From CALNYX01 sp942490925 (GTDB lineage: Bacteria > Chlamydiota > Chlamydiia > Chlamydiales > JAAKFR01), in assembly GCA_942490925.1 (NCBI GenBank), contig CALNYX010000017.1, positions 186,001 through 250,000 on the forward strand: a stretch of 64,000 nt of DNA, written 5' to 3'. The notes under the pieces were generated by a model that saw nothing but the letters and a program-made list of their open reading frames with translations, had not been told where the DNA came from and did not search any database. Positions 26,200 through 34,528 of the stretch are shown piece after piece (the first letter of the stretch is position 1; the number at the start of each line of letters is the position of its first letter). A program made the position numbers and the translations under genes.

Positions 26200-27246
26200 T
26201 TAGATGTTTTTTGCTTTTTTACGCGCGTCATCGTCGCTTGCAGCTGCTGGGCGTTTTCTTGGGCGTTTTCTTGGGCGACATTCTGGACAGAGAGCAAGCC
26301 CTTTTTCAAGCGCATTTTTCAGAGCTCTAGCTCTTCTTTCCCAACTTCCATGAGTAGAACATGTTAAAGGGACTTTAATCACTGAACCCAAAGTCAGCTT
26401 ATCTACCTTAATACCGCGAGCATTTAGAGCCGTTTGATCAACAAACTTCCAGATTTCAGGGGTGTCTCGAACCAATGGAAAGGAGTAGGGCAGATTCAAA
26501 GAAGAGCCAGTTTTTTCGGCCTCTTCTTCTCGGCAAGTTCTGCAGGGGTTTTTCCCTTTTAGTTGCAATTGAAGCATTTCAAAAGGAGGCTTTGTCCATT
26601 TTGAGTGGTTGGGATTTTCGTGGCAATACCACACGACCTTAAAAATGGTTCCTTCTGACAAGGTTTCAAGGGAGAATCCCTTGGTATCAGCATGCAAAAG
26701 CGCAGTTCCTTTAATATCCATGTAATGAAGAAGCCATGGATTCTCGTAGATAGGACCATGTTTACGAGCGGGTCTAATGTTCTTGTGAGGCAGAGGCGAG
26801 CAGGTTGTGCAAGCTGGAGTTCCTTCCAAAATACGGTGTGCAACATCACAGACCCGCTCTGTCCAGCTATGCGCATACAAGCATTGCCACTGAGCCTCTT
26901 TAGAAGAGCAAGTCGTTACTGTATTGATGTCGAGCTGAGTTGCGCGATCCCAAACAGCTAAAATCTTTGGAAAGTAGGTGATAAGCTTACCACAATACTC
27001 ACTGAACTCTGGGTATTTATAGCGCAACGTCAGACGCGTATGAAGGGGCATACGAGCAACCCCAAGTTTGGGGTGGTCGACTGTAAACTTGCCTGGGCAG
27101 TTATGCCGCTTTTCAAGCTCGAGTAGACGAGGGTGCTCCTTCATTGCGGCAACACGGAGGCGATTAATTTTTGCCTGACTACAATCCGCGCAAGCAATTG
27201 CTTGGGAAAATTGGGTTTGGTGTGTCGAACAAACTTGAAGTGTCAT
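26200..27246 (-). CDS. Cysteine-rich zinc-ribbon-like protein with nucleoplasmin-type NLS
   Basis: The 348-residue protein has at least four repeats of a pattern C..H.W......l..g..C..C: CSTHQTQFSQAIACADC (residues 6-22), WQCLYAHSWTERV...CTTC, WYCHENPNHSKWTK...CRTC and LTCSTHGSWERRA...CPEC. Paired CxxC and C/H residues suggest zinc-ribbon or treble-clef units similar to DUF4379. The last 25 residues are highly basic; KRPAAASDDDARKKAK has the 10-residue spacing of a bipartite nuclear localisation signal and starts like nucleoplasmin's KRPAA. A 12-bp tandem repeat encodes RPRKRPRKRP. I infer a possible host-nucleus effector. No signal peptide is seen. Confidence 0.6.
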   Translation of the reverse strand: MTLQVCSTHQTQFSQAIACADCSQAKINRLRVAAMKEHPRLLELEKRHNCPGKFTVDHPKLGVARMPLHTRLTLRYKYPEFSEYCGKLITYFPKILAVWDRATQLDINTVTTCSSKEAQWQCLYAHSWTERVCDVAHRILEGTPACTTCSPLPHKNIRPARKHGPIYENPWLLHYMDIKGTALLHADTKGFSLETLSEGTIFKVVWYCHENPNHSKWTKPPFEMLQLQLKGKNPCRTCREEEAEKTGSSLNLPYSFPLVRDTPEIWKFVDQTALNARGIKVDKLTLGSVIKVPLTCSTHGSWERRARALKNALEKGLALCPECRPRKRPRKRPAAASDDDARKKAKNI

Positions 27247-27366
27247 AATTACAAGCTATTCTAGTTAAGCATATTATTAATGTTAAGTCAAAAAAATCCT
27301 AGTGGTTTTTCTGCATAAATGAGGAGCTTGCAATCATTATAGGAAATAGAGTATCCTAGCTCCTCT

Positions 27367-28686
27367 ATGTTTGGATCTTTGTCTGAAAAATTTACTAACA
27401 TCTTCTCCTCGCTTGCAGGCAAAAAGCGGTTGTCAGAAGAGAACATCGCTGACGCAGTACGCGAAGTACGCTTGGCGCTGCTCGATGCTGATGTCAACTA
27501 TACGGTCGCTAAAAATTTTATTAAGCGAGTCAAAGAGAAAGCGGTTGGCTTAGAGGTGACAAAATCAGTCTCGGCAAGCCAAGAGTTTATCAAGCTATTG
27601 CACGATGAATTGGCCGCTCTAATGGGTGGTGGAGAGGCAGCGCTTAATCTCTCCAAGAAGCCTGCGATTTTCATGCTCTGTGGACTTCAGGGGTGTGGTA
27701 AGACGACGCACGCAGCTAAGATTGCCAAGTTTTTGACTAAACAAGAGTATCGCAAGAAGTCTCTACTCGTCGCATGTGATTTGCAACGCCCTGCAGCTGT
27801 GACTCAATTGCAGACTTTGGGCAAGCAGATAGAGACGCCTGTGTTTGCAATTGAAGGGGAAAAAGACCCAGTTAAGGTGGCAAAAGAGGCTTTGAAGTTT
27901 GCCAAAGAGCAGAAAGTCGATGTCGTGATCTTTGATACAGCTGGGCGTCTTCATATTGATGATGAACTGATGAAGCAGCTCGAGAAGATCAAAAAAGTGG
28001 TTGATCCAGATGAGATCCTTTTTGTGGCCAATGCTGCAACGGGGCAGGATGCTGTGAAAACGGCTGCTGAGTTTGATGCAAGGCTTGGGATTACCGGCTC
28101 GATTTTGACGATGCTCGATGGGGATACACGTGGGGGAGCTGCAATCTCGATTTTTGAGGTGACGCAAAAGCCGTTGAAGCTTGAAGGGGTTGGAGAGAAG
28201 CTCGATGATTTGCAGCTTTTCAATGCCAATTCGATGGCCGATCGTATCTTGGGTATGGGAGATACAATTAACCTAGTAAAACAGGCTCAAGAACATGTCA
28301 GTGAAGAAGATGCAAAGCAGCTTGAAGAGAAAATTCGCAAAGCAACATTTACTTATGATGATTACCTCAAGCAGATGCAAGCAGTACGGAAGATGGGGTC
28401 GTTTAGCAAATTATTGAAGATGATGCCTGGTGCTTCACGTTTGCCCGACTTTGCAGAAAAAGAGAAAGAGTTTTTCAAGATCGAAGCAATTATTTTGTCG
28501 ATGACACAGCGTGAAAGGCAAGAGAGAGATGAATTGAGTGTTCAGCGTTCAAAGAGGATTGCAAGAGGAAGTGGAACAGAGCTTTCAGATGTGAATAAAT
28601 TGAAGAAGAGCTTCAAGCAATCAAAACAATTTTTTAAAAATGGTCCTAACAAAAAGATGTTAGAGAAATATATGGGAGGAAAGTAA
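27367..28686 (+). CDS. ffh: Signal recognition particle GTPase Ffh
   Basis: Ffh binds 4.5S RNA and nascent signal sequences and delivers ribosomes to the membrane. The 439-residue protein has the N domain (1-85), G domain with P-loop GLQGCGKTTHAAK (about residue 106), DTAGRLHID (G3) and TMLDGDTRGGAA (G4 region), and a C-terminal M domain with the RNA-binding motif GASRLPDF and Met-rich helices. It is the first gene of the ffh-rpsP-trmD-rplS-rnhB run, with rpsP beginning 2 nt after its stop. Confidence 0.97.
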   Translation: MFGSLSEKFTNIFSSLAGKKRLSEENIADAVREVRLALLDADVNYTVAKNFIKRVKEKAVGLEVTKSVSASQEFIKLLHDELAALMGGGEAALNLSKKPAIFMLCGLQGCGKTTHAAKIAKFLTKQEYRKKSLLVACDLQRPAAVTQLQTLGKQIETPVFAIEGEKDPVKVAKEALKFAKEQKVDVVIFDTAGRLHIDDELMKQLEKIKKVVDPDEILFVANAATGQDAVKTAAEFDARLGITGSILTMLDGDTRGGAAISIFEVTQKPLKLEGVGEKLDDLQLFNANSMADRILGMGDTINLVKQAQEHVSEEDAKQLEEKIRKATFTYDDYLKQMQAVRKMGSFSKLLKMMPGASRLPDFAEKEKEFFKIEAIILSMTQRERQERDELSVQRSKRIARGSGTELSDVNKLKKSFKQSKQFFKNGPNKKMLEKYMGGK

Positions 28687-28688
28687 AC

Positions 28689-29027
28689 ATGGCATTAAAA
28701 ATTCGTTTGCGCCAACAAGGGCGACGTAACCATGCTGTCTATAGACTTGTGCTGAGTGAAGCACGTTTTCCACGTGATGGAAAGTACATCGAGCAACTCG
28801 GTTGGTATGACCCGCACAATAAAGAGAACACAACACACATCAATGATGAGCGTGTGATGCATTGGCTAGAAAAGGGTGCAATTTTGACTGAAAAAGCAGC
28901 ACACCTAGTGAAGCAAGCAGCTCCTGAAGTGATGGAGAAGCATCAACGTCGCCAGATTCAATTACGAGAGAAGACATGCGTTAAGCGTAAGAAGCTCCGT
29001 AAGAAAAATGAGGTCGTAGCAGCATAA
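28689..29027 (+). CDS. rpsP: 30S ribosomal protein S16
   Basis: The 112-residue protein starts MALKIRLRQQGRRNHAVYRL and contains GKYIEQLGWYDPHNKE, standard for S16. The basic C-terminal tail (VKRKKLRKKNEVVAA) is longer than in E. coli (82 aa). It lies 2 nt after ffh and 2 nt before trmD, so translation is probably coupled. The order ffh-rpsP-trmD-rplS is widespread in bacteria. Confidence 0.97.
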   Translation: MALKIRLRQQGRRNHAVYRLVLSEARFPRDGKYIEQLGWYDPHNKENTTHINDERVMHWLEKGAILTEKAAHLVKQAAPEVMEKHQRRQIQLREKTCVKRKKLRKKNEVVAA

Positions 29028-29029
29028 TT

Positions 29030-29698
29030 GTGGAATTTGAGATTCTAACGCTTTTCCCTGAATTTTTTGAGGGACCGTTTAGCACCAGCATGATTGGGCG
29101 GGCGTGTGAGAAGGGGTTAATCTCGATTTCCATTACGCAGCTGCGTGATTTTGCAGAAGGGAAGCATCAACAAGTTGATGACAGGCCCTTTGGAGGGGGA
29201 CCAGGGATGGTCCTAAAGCCTGAGCCGCTAGCACGAGCAATTCGTAGTGTGCGTCAAGAGAAAAGTCATGTGGTTTATCTCTCACCTCAAGGTAAACCAC
29301 TCACTGCAAAGCGGTGTGAGGAGTTAGCAAAGTGTGACCACCTTGTACTGCTCTGTGGTCACTATGAGGGGATTGACGAACGTGTGGTGCAAGCTCAGGT
29401 CGATGAAGAGATCAGCATCGGCGACTATGTACTGACAAGCGGTGGACCAGCTGCCGTAGTACTCGTTGATGCAATAGCCCGCTTTGTCCCAGGAGTTTTG
29501 GGACATGAGCAGGCTGCAGAGCAAGATTCGTTCCAGGATGGAGTGTTAGACTGCCCACATTACACTCGTCCTGAAGTATTTGAAGGAATGCGCGTTCCTG
29601 AGGTACTGCTCAATGGAAACCACTCCTTGATTGAGAAGTGGCGTAAGGAGAAGGCCTTGGAAAAGACGCGCAAAGTAAGACCAGATATAATAACATAG
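29030..29698 (+). CDS. trmD: tRNA (guanine-37-N1)-methyltransferase
   Basis: TrmD methylates G37 next to the anticodon and prevents frameshifting. The 222-residue protein begins with GTG (EFEILTLFPEFFEG), and contains DDRPFGGGPGMVLKPEPLA and the trefoil-knot SAM site LLCGHYEGIDERV and EISIGDYVLTSGGPAA. It is about 25-30 residues shorter at the C-terminus than E. coli TrmD (255 aa), but all knot motifs are present. It sits 2 nt after rpsP. Confidence 0.97.
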   Translation: MEFEILTLFPEFFEGPFSTSMIGRACEKGLISISITQLRDFAEGKHQQVDDRPFGGGPGMVLKPEPLARAIRSVRQEKSHVVYLSPQGKPLTAKRCEELAKCDHLVLLCGHYEGIDERVVQAQVDEEISIGDYVLTSGGPAAVVLVDAIARFVPGVLGHEQAAEQDSFQDGVLDCPHYTRPEVFEGMRVPEVLLNGNHSLIEKWRKEKALEKTRKVRPDIIT

Positions 29699-29711
29699 GT
29701 TAGGTAAGAAA

Positions 29712-30167
29712 ATGGATGCTTTAATTAAAGAATATAATGATCAACAGCTGAAAGCTGAAGTTCCTGAGTTTGGGATTGGTGATACAATCCGCGTCTCTAT
29801 TCGTATTATCGAAGGTGAGAAAGAGCGTCTTCAGGTCTTTCAGGGAACTGTGATAGCACGTAAAGGGAGCGGTCTTTCTGAGACGTTTTCTATGCACCGT
29901 GTTTCCTACGGTGAGGGAATGGAGAGAGTCTTTATGCTCCACAGTCCTCGCATTGCCCAGATTGAAGTGATGAAGAAAGGTGCGGTTCGTCGCGCAAAAC
30001 TTTACTACTTACGCGGCACTACAGGGAAAAAGGCGAAAGTGCAAGAGAAGATTGGCGCACGACCAAAGAAGAAAACAGGACCGAAAACGACGACACCGAA
30101 ACACGCGACCGAAGAAATTGCCACAGAAGCTCTTACAGAAACCGTCGAGACGGCAACCCAAGAGTGA
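29712..30167 (+). CDS. rplS: 50S ribosomal protein L19
   Basis: Recognised by FGIGDTIRVSIRIIEGEKER, FQGTVIARKGSG and MHRVSYGEGMERVFMLHSPR. At 151 residues it is about 35 longer than usual; the extra C-terminus (from about residue 112) is Lys/Thr/Glu-rich (KKKTGPKTTTPKHATEEIA) and likely disordered. That tail overlaps the start of rnhB in another frame. The ATG has TAGGTAAGAAA upstream. Confidence 0.97.
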   Translation: MDALIKEYNDQQLKAEVPEFGIGDTIRVSIRIIEGEKERLQVFQGTVIARKGSGLSETFSMHRVSYGEGMERVFMLHSPRIAQIEVMKKGAVRRAKLYYLRGTTGKKAKVQEKIGARPKKKTGPKTTTPKHATEEIATEALTETVETATQE

Positions 30168-30777
30168 GCAGCTGCTCACTCAGTTTGAGTCTGCAGCTCG
30201 CAAGCAGGGCTATTCTCGCATTGCGGGGATAGACGAAGCTGGCAGAGGACCTCTTGCAGGTCCTGTAGTTGCGGCTGCTTGTCTGCTAGCAGAAGGCGTT
30301 TTTTTTCCAGGAATAGACGATAGTAAATGTCTAACGGAAAAAAAGCGCCTTTTGCTTTTTCAGCAGATTCAAGAAGAGACTGTCTACGGGATTGGAATTG
30401 TCTCTCCGGAGGTGATTGATGAGATCAACATTTTGCAGGCAACCCACCGGGCGATGCGCGAAGCTGTGGCCCAGCTTTCCACAAAACCAGACTATTTGCT
30501 TGTTGATGGCAGGCCGGTTCGTTTTCCAGGTTATATCTCGGAGTCGATTATCAAGGGTGATAGTCGTAGCCAATCGATTGCAGCAGCTTCGATCTTGGCA
30601 AAGGTGACGCGTGACCAGATCATGCTGGATTATCATGAGCAATATCCTGAGTATGGTTTTGATCAGCATAAGGGGTATGGCACGATCAAACATCGCCAGA
30701 TGCTTACACTGCTCGGTCCAAGCCCCATCCACCGCCAATCATTTAGTTATAGGAAGGTCGAAATAATCTCCAATTGA
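30118..30777 (+). CDS. rnhB: Ribonuclease HII (start uncertain)
   Basis: RNase HII removes RNA from RNA-DNA hybrids and misincorporated ribonucleotides. The motif IAGIDEAGRGPLAGPV holds the first catalytic Asp-Glu; DDSKCLTEKKR and KGDSRSQSIAAASILAKVTRD supply the others, with YGFDQHKGYGT near the C-terminus. The start is unclear: no ATG or GTG lies in frame between 29983 and the conserved domain. TTG at 30118 would give 219 residues, close to the chlamydial length; CTG at 30172 is another candidate. Either way it overlaps or abuts the rplS end, so coupling is likely. Confidence 0.9.
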   Translation: MPQKLLQKPSRRQPKSEQLLTQFESAARKQGYSRIAGIDEAGRGPLAGPVVAAACLLAEGVFFPGIDDSKCLTEKKRLLLFQQIQEETVYGIGIVSPEVIDEINILQATHRAMREAVAQLSTKPDYLLVDGRPVRFPGYISESIIKGDSRSQSIAAASILAKVTRDQIMLDYHEQYPEYGFDQHKGYGTIKHRQMLTLLGPSPIHRQSFSYRKVEIISN

Positions 30778-30814
30778 CTTTATCAGATTTTTCCTCTATC
30801 CTTAGCTGATTCAC

Positions 30815-31720
30815 ATGGTAAACAAATCTTTTCATTTACGAAGTATGACGGCTTGCGGCAGAGGCGAAACTACCTTTGACTCAGGGCGTGTCGTTGTAGA
30901 TCTTCAAAGTCTGAATCGGAAGCATCTGGAGATCTCTCTCTCAATACCGCGTGCTCTCAACCATTTAGAAATTCCGTTGCGTAAAAAAGTGATGCAACAC
31001 GTTAGTCGAGGTCAACTCAATGTCTCGATCAACTGGCAACGTGAAGGAAAGCAGTCTCTGCAGGTCACTCCAAACATCCCGCTCGCCAAAGAGCTCAAAG
31101 AGGGATGGGAACAACTCCGATCAGCCCTGAATCTAACATCTGAAATCACACTTGAAATGTTGAGCACTCAACGGGATTTACTCTCGATTGAAGAAGCAGT
31201 CGGCTCTGAAGTGGAAGCTGCTGTTGATAATGCTATTGAGCAAGCGTTATCTCAGCTAATTGAGATGAAAGAGTTAGAGGGCGAGGAGCTTGCAAATGAT
31301 CTAGTGGGACGCATCAGGCTTTTGGAAAAAGAGATGCAGTTTATTGAAAGTAAGTGTGATGGTGCAAGTGAACGGTATCGCTTGAAATTACTTGAGCGGC
31401 TCAAGACGCTCTTTTCAGATGAGATTGAGAATGAAGAGCGCGTGCTCAAAGAGATTGCACTATTTGCAGAGCGTGTTGATATCTCGGAGGAGATTGTCCG
31501 TTTTCAGAGTCATCTTAAGCAGTTTATTACCCTTCTGGAAATGCCATTGAAAGATGCATTAGAAGCGCGAGGCAAACGGGGAGATTTTCTCTTGCAGGAG
31601 TTGATGCGTGAGATCAATACCATCGGGGCTAAGGCCTCGGATTTGGAAATTGCACAGCGGGTGATCATAGTGAAGAGTGAGCTTGAACGGATGCGCGAAC
31701 AGATTCAAAACGTGGAATAG
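30815..31720 (+). CDS. yicC: YicC/YloC-family endoribonuclease
   Basis: The protein (301 residues) begins, after ten residues, with RSMTACGRGE, the usual YicC N-terminus, and ends REINTIGAKASDLEIAQRVI and KSELERMREQIQNVE (DUF1732), the family's hallmark helix. YicC-type proteins are reported RNases. The middle is long and acidic-helical. It precedes gmk by 2 nt, as in many bacteria, but from memory C. trachomatis has no gene here between rnhB and gmk. ATG 30845 is an alternative start. Confidence 0.92.
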   Translation: MVNKSFHLRSMTACGRGETTFDSGRVVVDLQSLNRKHLEISLSIPRALNHLEIPLRKKVMQHVSRGQLNVSINWQREGKQSLQVTPNIPLAKELKEGWEQLRSALNLTSEITLEMLSTQRDLLSIEEAVGSEVEAAVDNAIEQALSQLIEMKELEGEELANDLVGRIRLLEKEMQFIESKCDGASERYRLKLLERLKTLFSDEIENEERVLKEIALFAERVDISEEIVRFQSHLKQFITLLEMPLKDALEARGKRGDFLLQELMREINTIGAKASDLEIAQRVIIVKSELERMREQIQNVE

Positions 31721-31722
31721 AG

Positions 31723-32310
31723 ATGAGTCAAAAGGTTTTAGGAAATCAAAAGCGCGGTAAACTCTTTGTCGTCAGTGCTCCAGCTGGAACGGGGAAGACG
31801 ACGCTTGTCAATCAACTGCTAGAAGAGTTTTCAGATACTGTCAAACAGACGCGCTCATGCACAACGAGGAGACCTCGTGGAAGTGAAAAAGAGCACTATA
31901 CCTTTGTTTCAGTTGAAGAGTTTGAAGAGCAGATTGAAAGTGGTGATTTTCTTGAGCATGCCAAGGTGTTTGGAGACTATTATGGGACGCCAAAAAGTGA
32001 AGTTGAAGGGCCACTAAAAGAGGGGAAGCATGTTGTGCTTGTGATTGATACACAAGGAGCTATGCAGATTAAAAAAGAGAAGGGTGGAGTTTTCATTTTT
32101 ATCGCTCCTCCATCACTTGAAGAATTAAAGAAACGTCTCTTTAAGAGGGAGACGGAAGATGAAAAAACGATTGAGAGACGTCTGAGCTGGGCAGAAAAAG
32201 AGATGGAGGTGGGCCAAAAGTATGACTACCACATCGTCAATGATGATCTTTCGATCACGTATGAAATTTTAAAAAGCATTTTTATAGCAGAGGAGCATCG
32301 ATGCCTTTAA
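31723..32310 (+). CDS. gmk: Guanylate kinase
   Basis: Gmk phosphorylates GMP to GDP with ATP. The P-loop is SAPAGTGKTTL, and the GMP-binding region contains TRSCTTRRPRGSEKEHYTFV, GDFLEHAKVFGDYYGTP and VLVIDTQGAMQIKKE. At 195 residues it is the usual length. The following omega-like gene overlaps it by 10 nt. Confidence 0.97.
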   Translation: MSQKVLGNQKRGKLFVVSAPAGTGKTTLVNQLLEEFSDTVKQTRSCTTRRPRGSEKEHYTFVSVEEFEEQIESGDFLEHAKVFGDYYGTPKSEVEGPLKEGKHVVLVIDTQGAMQIKKEKGGVFIFIAPPSLEELKKRLFKRETEDEKTIERRLSWAEKEMEVGQKYDYHIVNDDLSITYEILKSIFIAEEHRCL

Positions 32311-32498
32311 GAACCACACTTACAAATGAAAAGCTCAATGAGCGTTTCACTAACCGTTTTGCGCTCGTCAACCATGCGATTGACATGGTAAAGGAATATG
32401 TTGCACGAGGTGATGGAATGGGTTCTCACCTAGCTGAGGAAGTTCTTGAGCAAATCATTGAAGAGCAAGAAGAGCTTGAAGAAGAGGTTGCTGATTGA
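32301..32498 (+). CDS. rpoZ: RNA polymerase omega-subunit-like protein (CT031 position)
   Basis: The 65-residue protein contains NERFTNRFALVNHAIDMVKE, which matches the omega core (NRFdLV..A..RAr), and ends in an acidic helix. It lies directly after gmk, the usual place of rpoZ. In C. trachomatis the same position holds CT031, long called hypothetical. Position and motif make omega likely, though the match is short. It overlaps gmk by 10 nt and its stop overlaps the metG start. Confidence 0.7.
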   Translation: MPLRTTLTNEKLNERFTNRFALVNHAIDMVKEYVARGDGMGSHLAEEVLEQIIEEQEELEEEVAD

Positions 32499-34528
32499 AA
32501 AAGCGGGTTCTGATCACATCAGCACTTCCCTATGCCAATGGTGCGCTACATTTTGGACACATTGCAGGGGCTTACCTTCCTGCTGATTGTTACGCGCGTT
32601 ATGAACGTTTGCAGGGAAGTGATGTGCTCTATATCTGCGGCTCTGACGAGTATGGAGTTGCCATCACATTAAGCGCCGAAATAGCGGGACGCACCCCTCA
32701 AGCTCAGGCAGAACATTTTCATCAGATCAATACGCAATTTTTCAAACAGTTGGGTATTAGCTTTGATCATTTTTCACGCACGACTTGCGAGGAGCATACG
32801 CCTATTGTGCATGCTTTTTTTCAGGATCTAATGGAAAATGGGTATATTGAAGAACAGACTGATGCCCATCTCTATTCCGAACAGGACAACCGATTTCTAG
32901 CCGATCGCTATGTCGTTGGTACATGTCCCAAATGTGGTTATGAGCAAGCTCGTGGAGATGAGTGTGGCAAGTGTGGTGCAAGTTATGAAGCAAAAGACTT
33001 GAAAAATCCGCGCTCGAAACTCACTGGAGCAACCCTTGTTGAAAAGAAGAGCCTTCACTGGTTTTTACGTTTTGATTGTTTCAAGGAGAAGTTGGCAACC
33101 TTTTTAGAAGCACGTCCCTGGAAAGCAAATGTGAAGCATTTTGCCTCTCAATATGTCGAAGAGCTGCGCGCACGCGGGATTACACGCGATCTCGATTGGG
33201 GAGTACCAGTTCCCTTGGACAAAGCAACGGATAAGGTCTTTTATGTCTGGTTTGATGCGCCAATTGGTTATATCAGTGCGACGCAGCAATGGGCAAAAGA
33301 GCAAGGGAAACCTGAAGCATGGGAAGAGTATTGGCTCAATCCACAAACTAAATATGTCCAGTTTATCGGCAAAGATAACATTCCGTTTCACGCCATCTTC
33401 TTTCCTGCGATGATTATGGGACAAAATCGCCCTTACAAACTCGTCGATGATCTCGTTGCAAATGAGTTTTACAATTTGGAAGGGAAGCAGTTTAGTAAGT
33501 CAGAAGGGTGGACAATTGATCTAGAGCGCTTTTTCAAACAGTTTCAGCCAGATCAAATTCGTTATGCAATTGCAGCAAACGCTCCTGAAACAGCCGATTC
33601 AGAGTTCACATGGAAAGATTTTCAATTTCGCTGCAATGGTGAGCTCGTTGGCAAATTTGGAAACCTAATCAATCGTGTACTTGTCTTTGCACAGAATAAG
33701 TGCGCTGGAAAAATCCCTCCGAGTCAGAAGATGGAGGAGGTCGATCACCGCTTTCTCAACACGCTTACGCGTCTGACAGGCGAGATTGAAGAACACTACT
33801 CAAATTATCGCATTCGACGTGTAACGCAGCTGTTGATGGAAATTGCTCAAGAGGGGAATACCTATTTTGATCTAAAGACCCCTTGGAAAGATGCCAAGAC
33901 AGAAGAGAGTCGACCCATGATGGAGACAACAATTGGGCTCTGCTTGGAGTGTATCAAGAGACTTGCACTCTTTGCTTGTCCGTTGATTCCTACAACGGCT
34001 CAAAAAATTTGGGAGTTGCTTGGCTTTGATGGGCCTCTTGAACATCAAGAGTGGAAAGGTGTTTTAGAAACGCCATTGCCATCAGGTAGAGCACTGCCAA
34101 AGCCCATAATTTTATTTCAAAAAGTTGAAGATGAGGTCATTGAAAAAGAGATGGAAGCATTAGAAAAGCCCCAAGAGGTGATGGAGCCACCTTATGCTCC
34201 AATCAAGCCAGAGATCACAATCGATGATTTCGATAAGCTAGACTTACGTGTCGCAACCATTTTGCAAGCAGAAAAAGTACCCAAAAGCAAAAAGCTGCTC
34301 AAGTTGGAAGTCGACATCGGCAGTGAGAAACGGACGGTTGTTTCAGGAATCTCTCAACACTACACGCCTGAAGAACTTGTCGGCAAAAAAGTGATTCTGA
34401 TTGCAAATCTCAAACCTGTCAAATTGATGGGCGTTGAGAGTCATGGAATGGTCTTAGCGGGTGGATTTGATACGAGCGTTGAACTTGTCACCCTAGACGA
34501 GCTGCCTGGCGGCGCTCAAGTGTCGTAA
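32495..34528 (+). CDS. metG: Methionyl-tRNA synthetase with C-terminal tRNA-binding domain
   Basis: MetRS charges initiator and elongator tRNA-Met. The 677-residue protein has SALPYANGALHFGHIAGAYL (HIGH type), a zinc knuckle CPKCGYEQ...CGKCGA, the second signature FSKSEGW in place of KMSKS, the anticodon-binding domain, and a C-terminal OB-fold (KPEITIDDFDKLDLRVATIL to the end, about residues 580-677). The start appears to be TTG at 32495, overlapping the stop of the omega gene (TTGA). Its 3' end overlaps the convergent recD2 by 36 nt. Confidence 0.96.
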   Translation: MKKRVLITSALPYANGALHFGHIAGAYLPADCYARYERLQGSDVLYICGSDEYGVAITLSAEIAGRTPQAQAEHFHQINTQFFKQLGISFDHFSRTTCEEHTPIVHAFFQDLMENGYIEEQTDAHLYSEQDNRFLADRYVVGTCPKCGYEQARGDECGKCGASYEAKDLKNPRSKLTGATLVEKKSLHWFLRFDCFKEKLATFLEARPWKANVKHFASQYVEELRARGITRDLDWGVPVPLDKATDKVFYVWFDAPIGYISATQQWAKEQGKPEAWEEYWLNPQTKYVQFIGKDNIPFHAIFFPAMIMGQNRPYKLVDDLVANEFYNLEGKQFSKSEGWTIDLERFFKQFQPDQIRYAIAANAPETADSEFTWKDFQFRCNGELVGKFGNLINRVLVFAQNKCAGKIPPSQKMEEVDHRFLNTLTRLTGEIEEHYSNYRIRRVTQLLMEIAQEGNTYFDLKTPWKDAKTEESRPMMETTIGLCLECIKRLALFACPLIPTTAQKIWELLGFDGPLEHQEWKGVLETPLPSGRALPKPIILFQKVEDEVIEKEMEALEKPQEVMEPPYAPIKPEITIDDFDKLDLRVATILQAEKVPKSKKLLKLEVDIGSEKRTVVSGISQHYTPEELVGKKVILIANLKPVKLMGVESHGMVLAGGFDTSVELVTLDELPGGAQVS

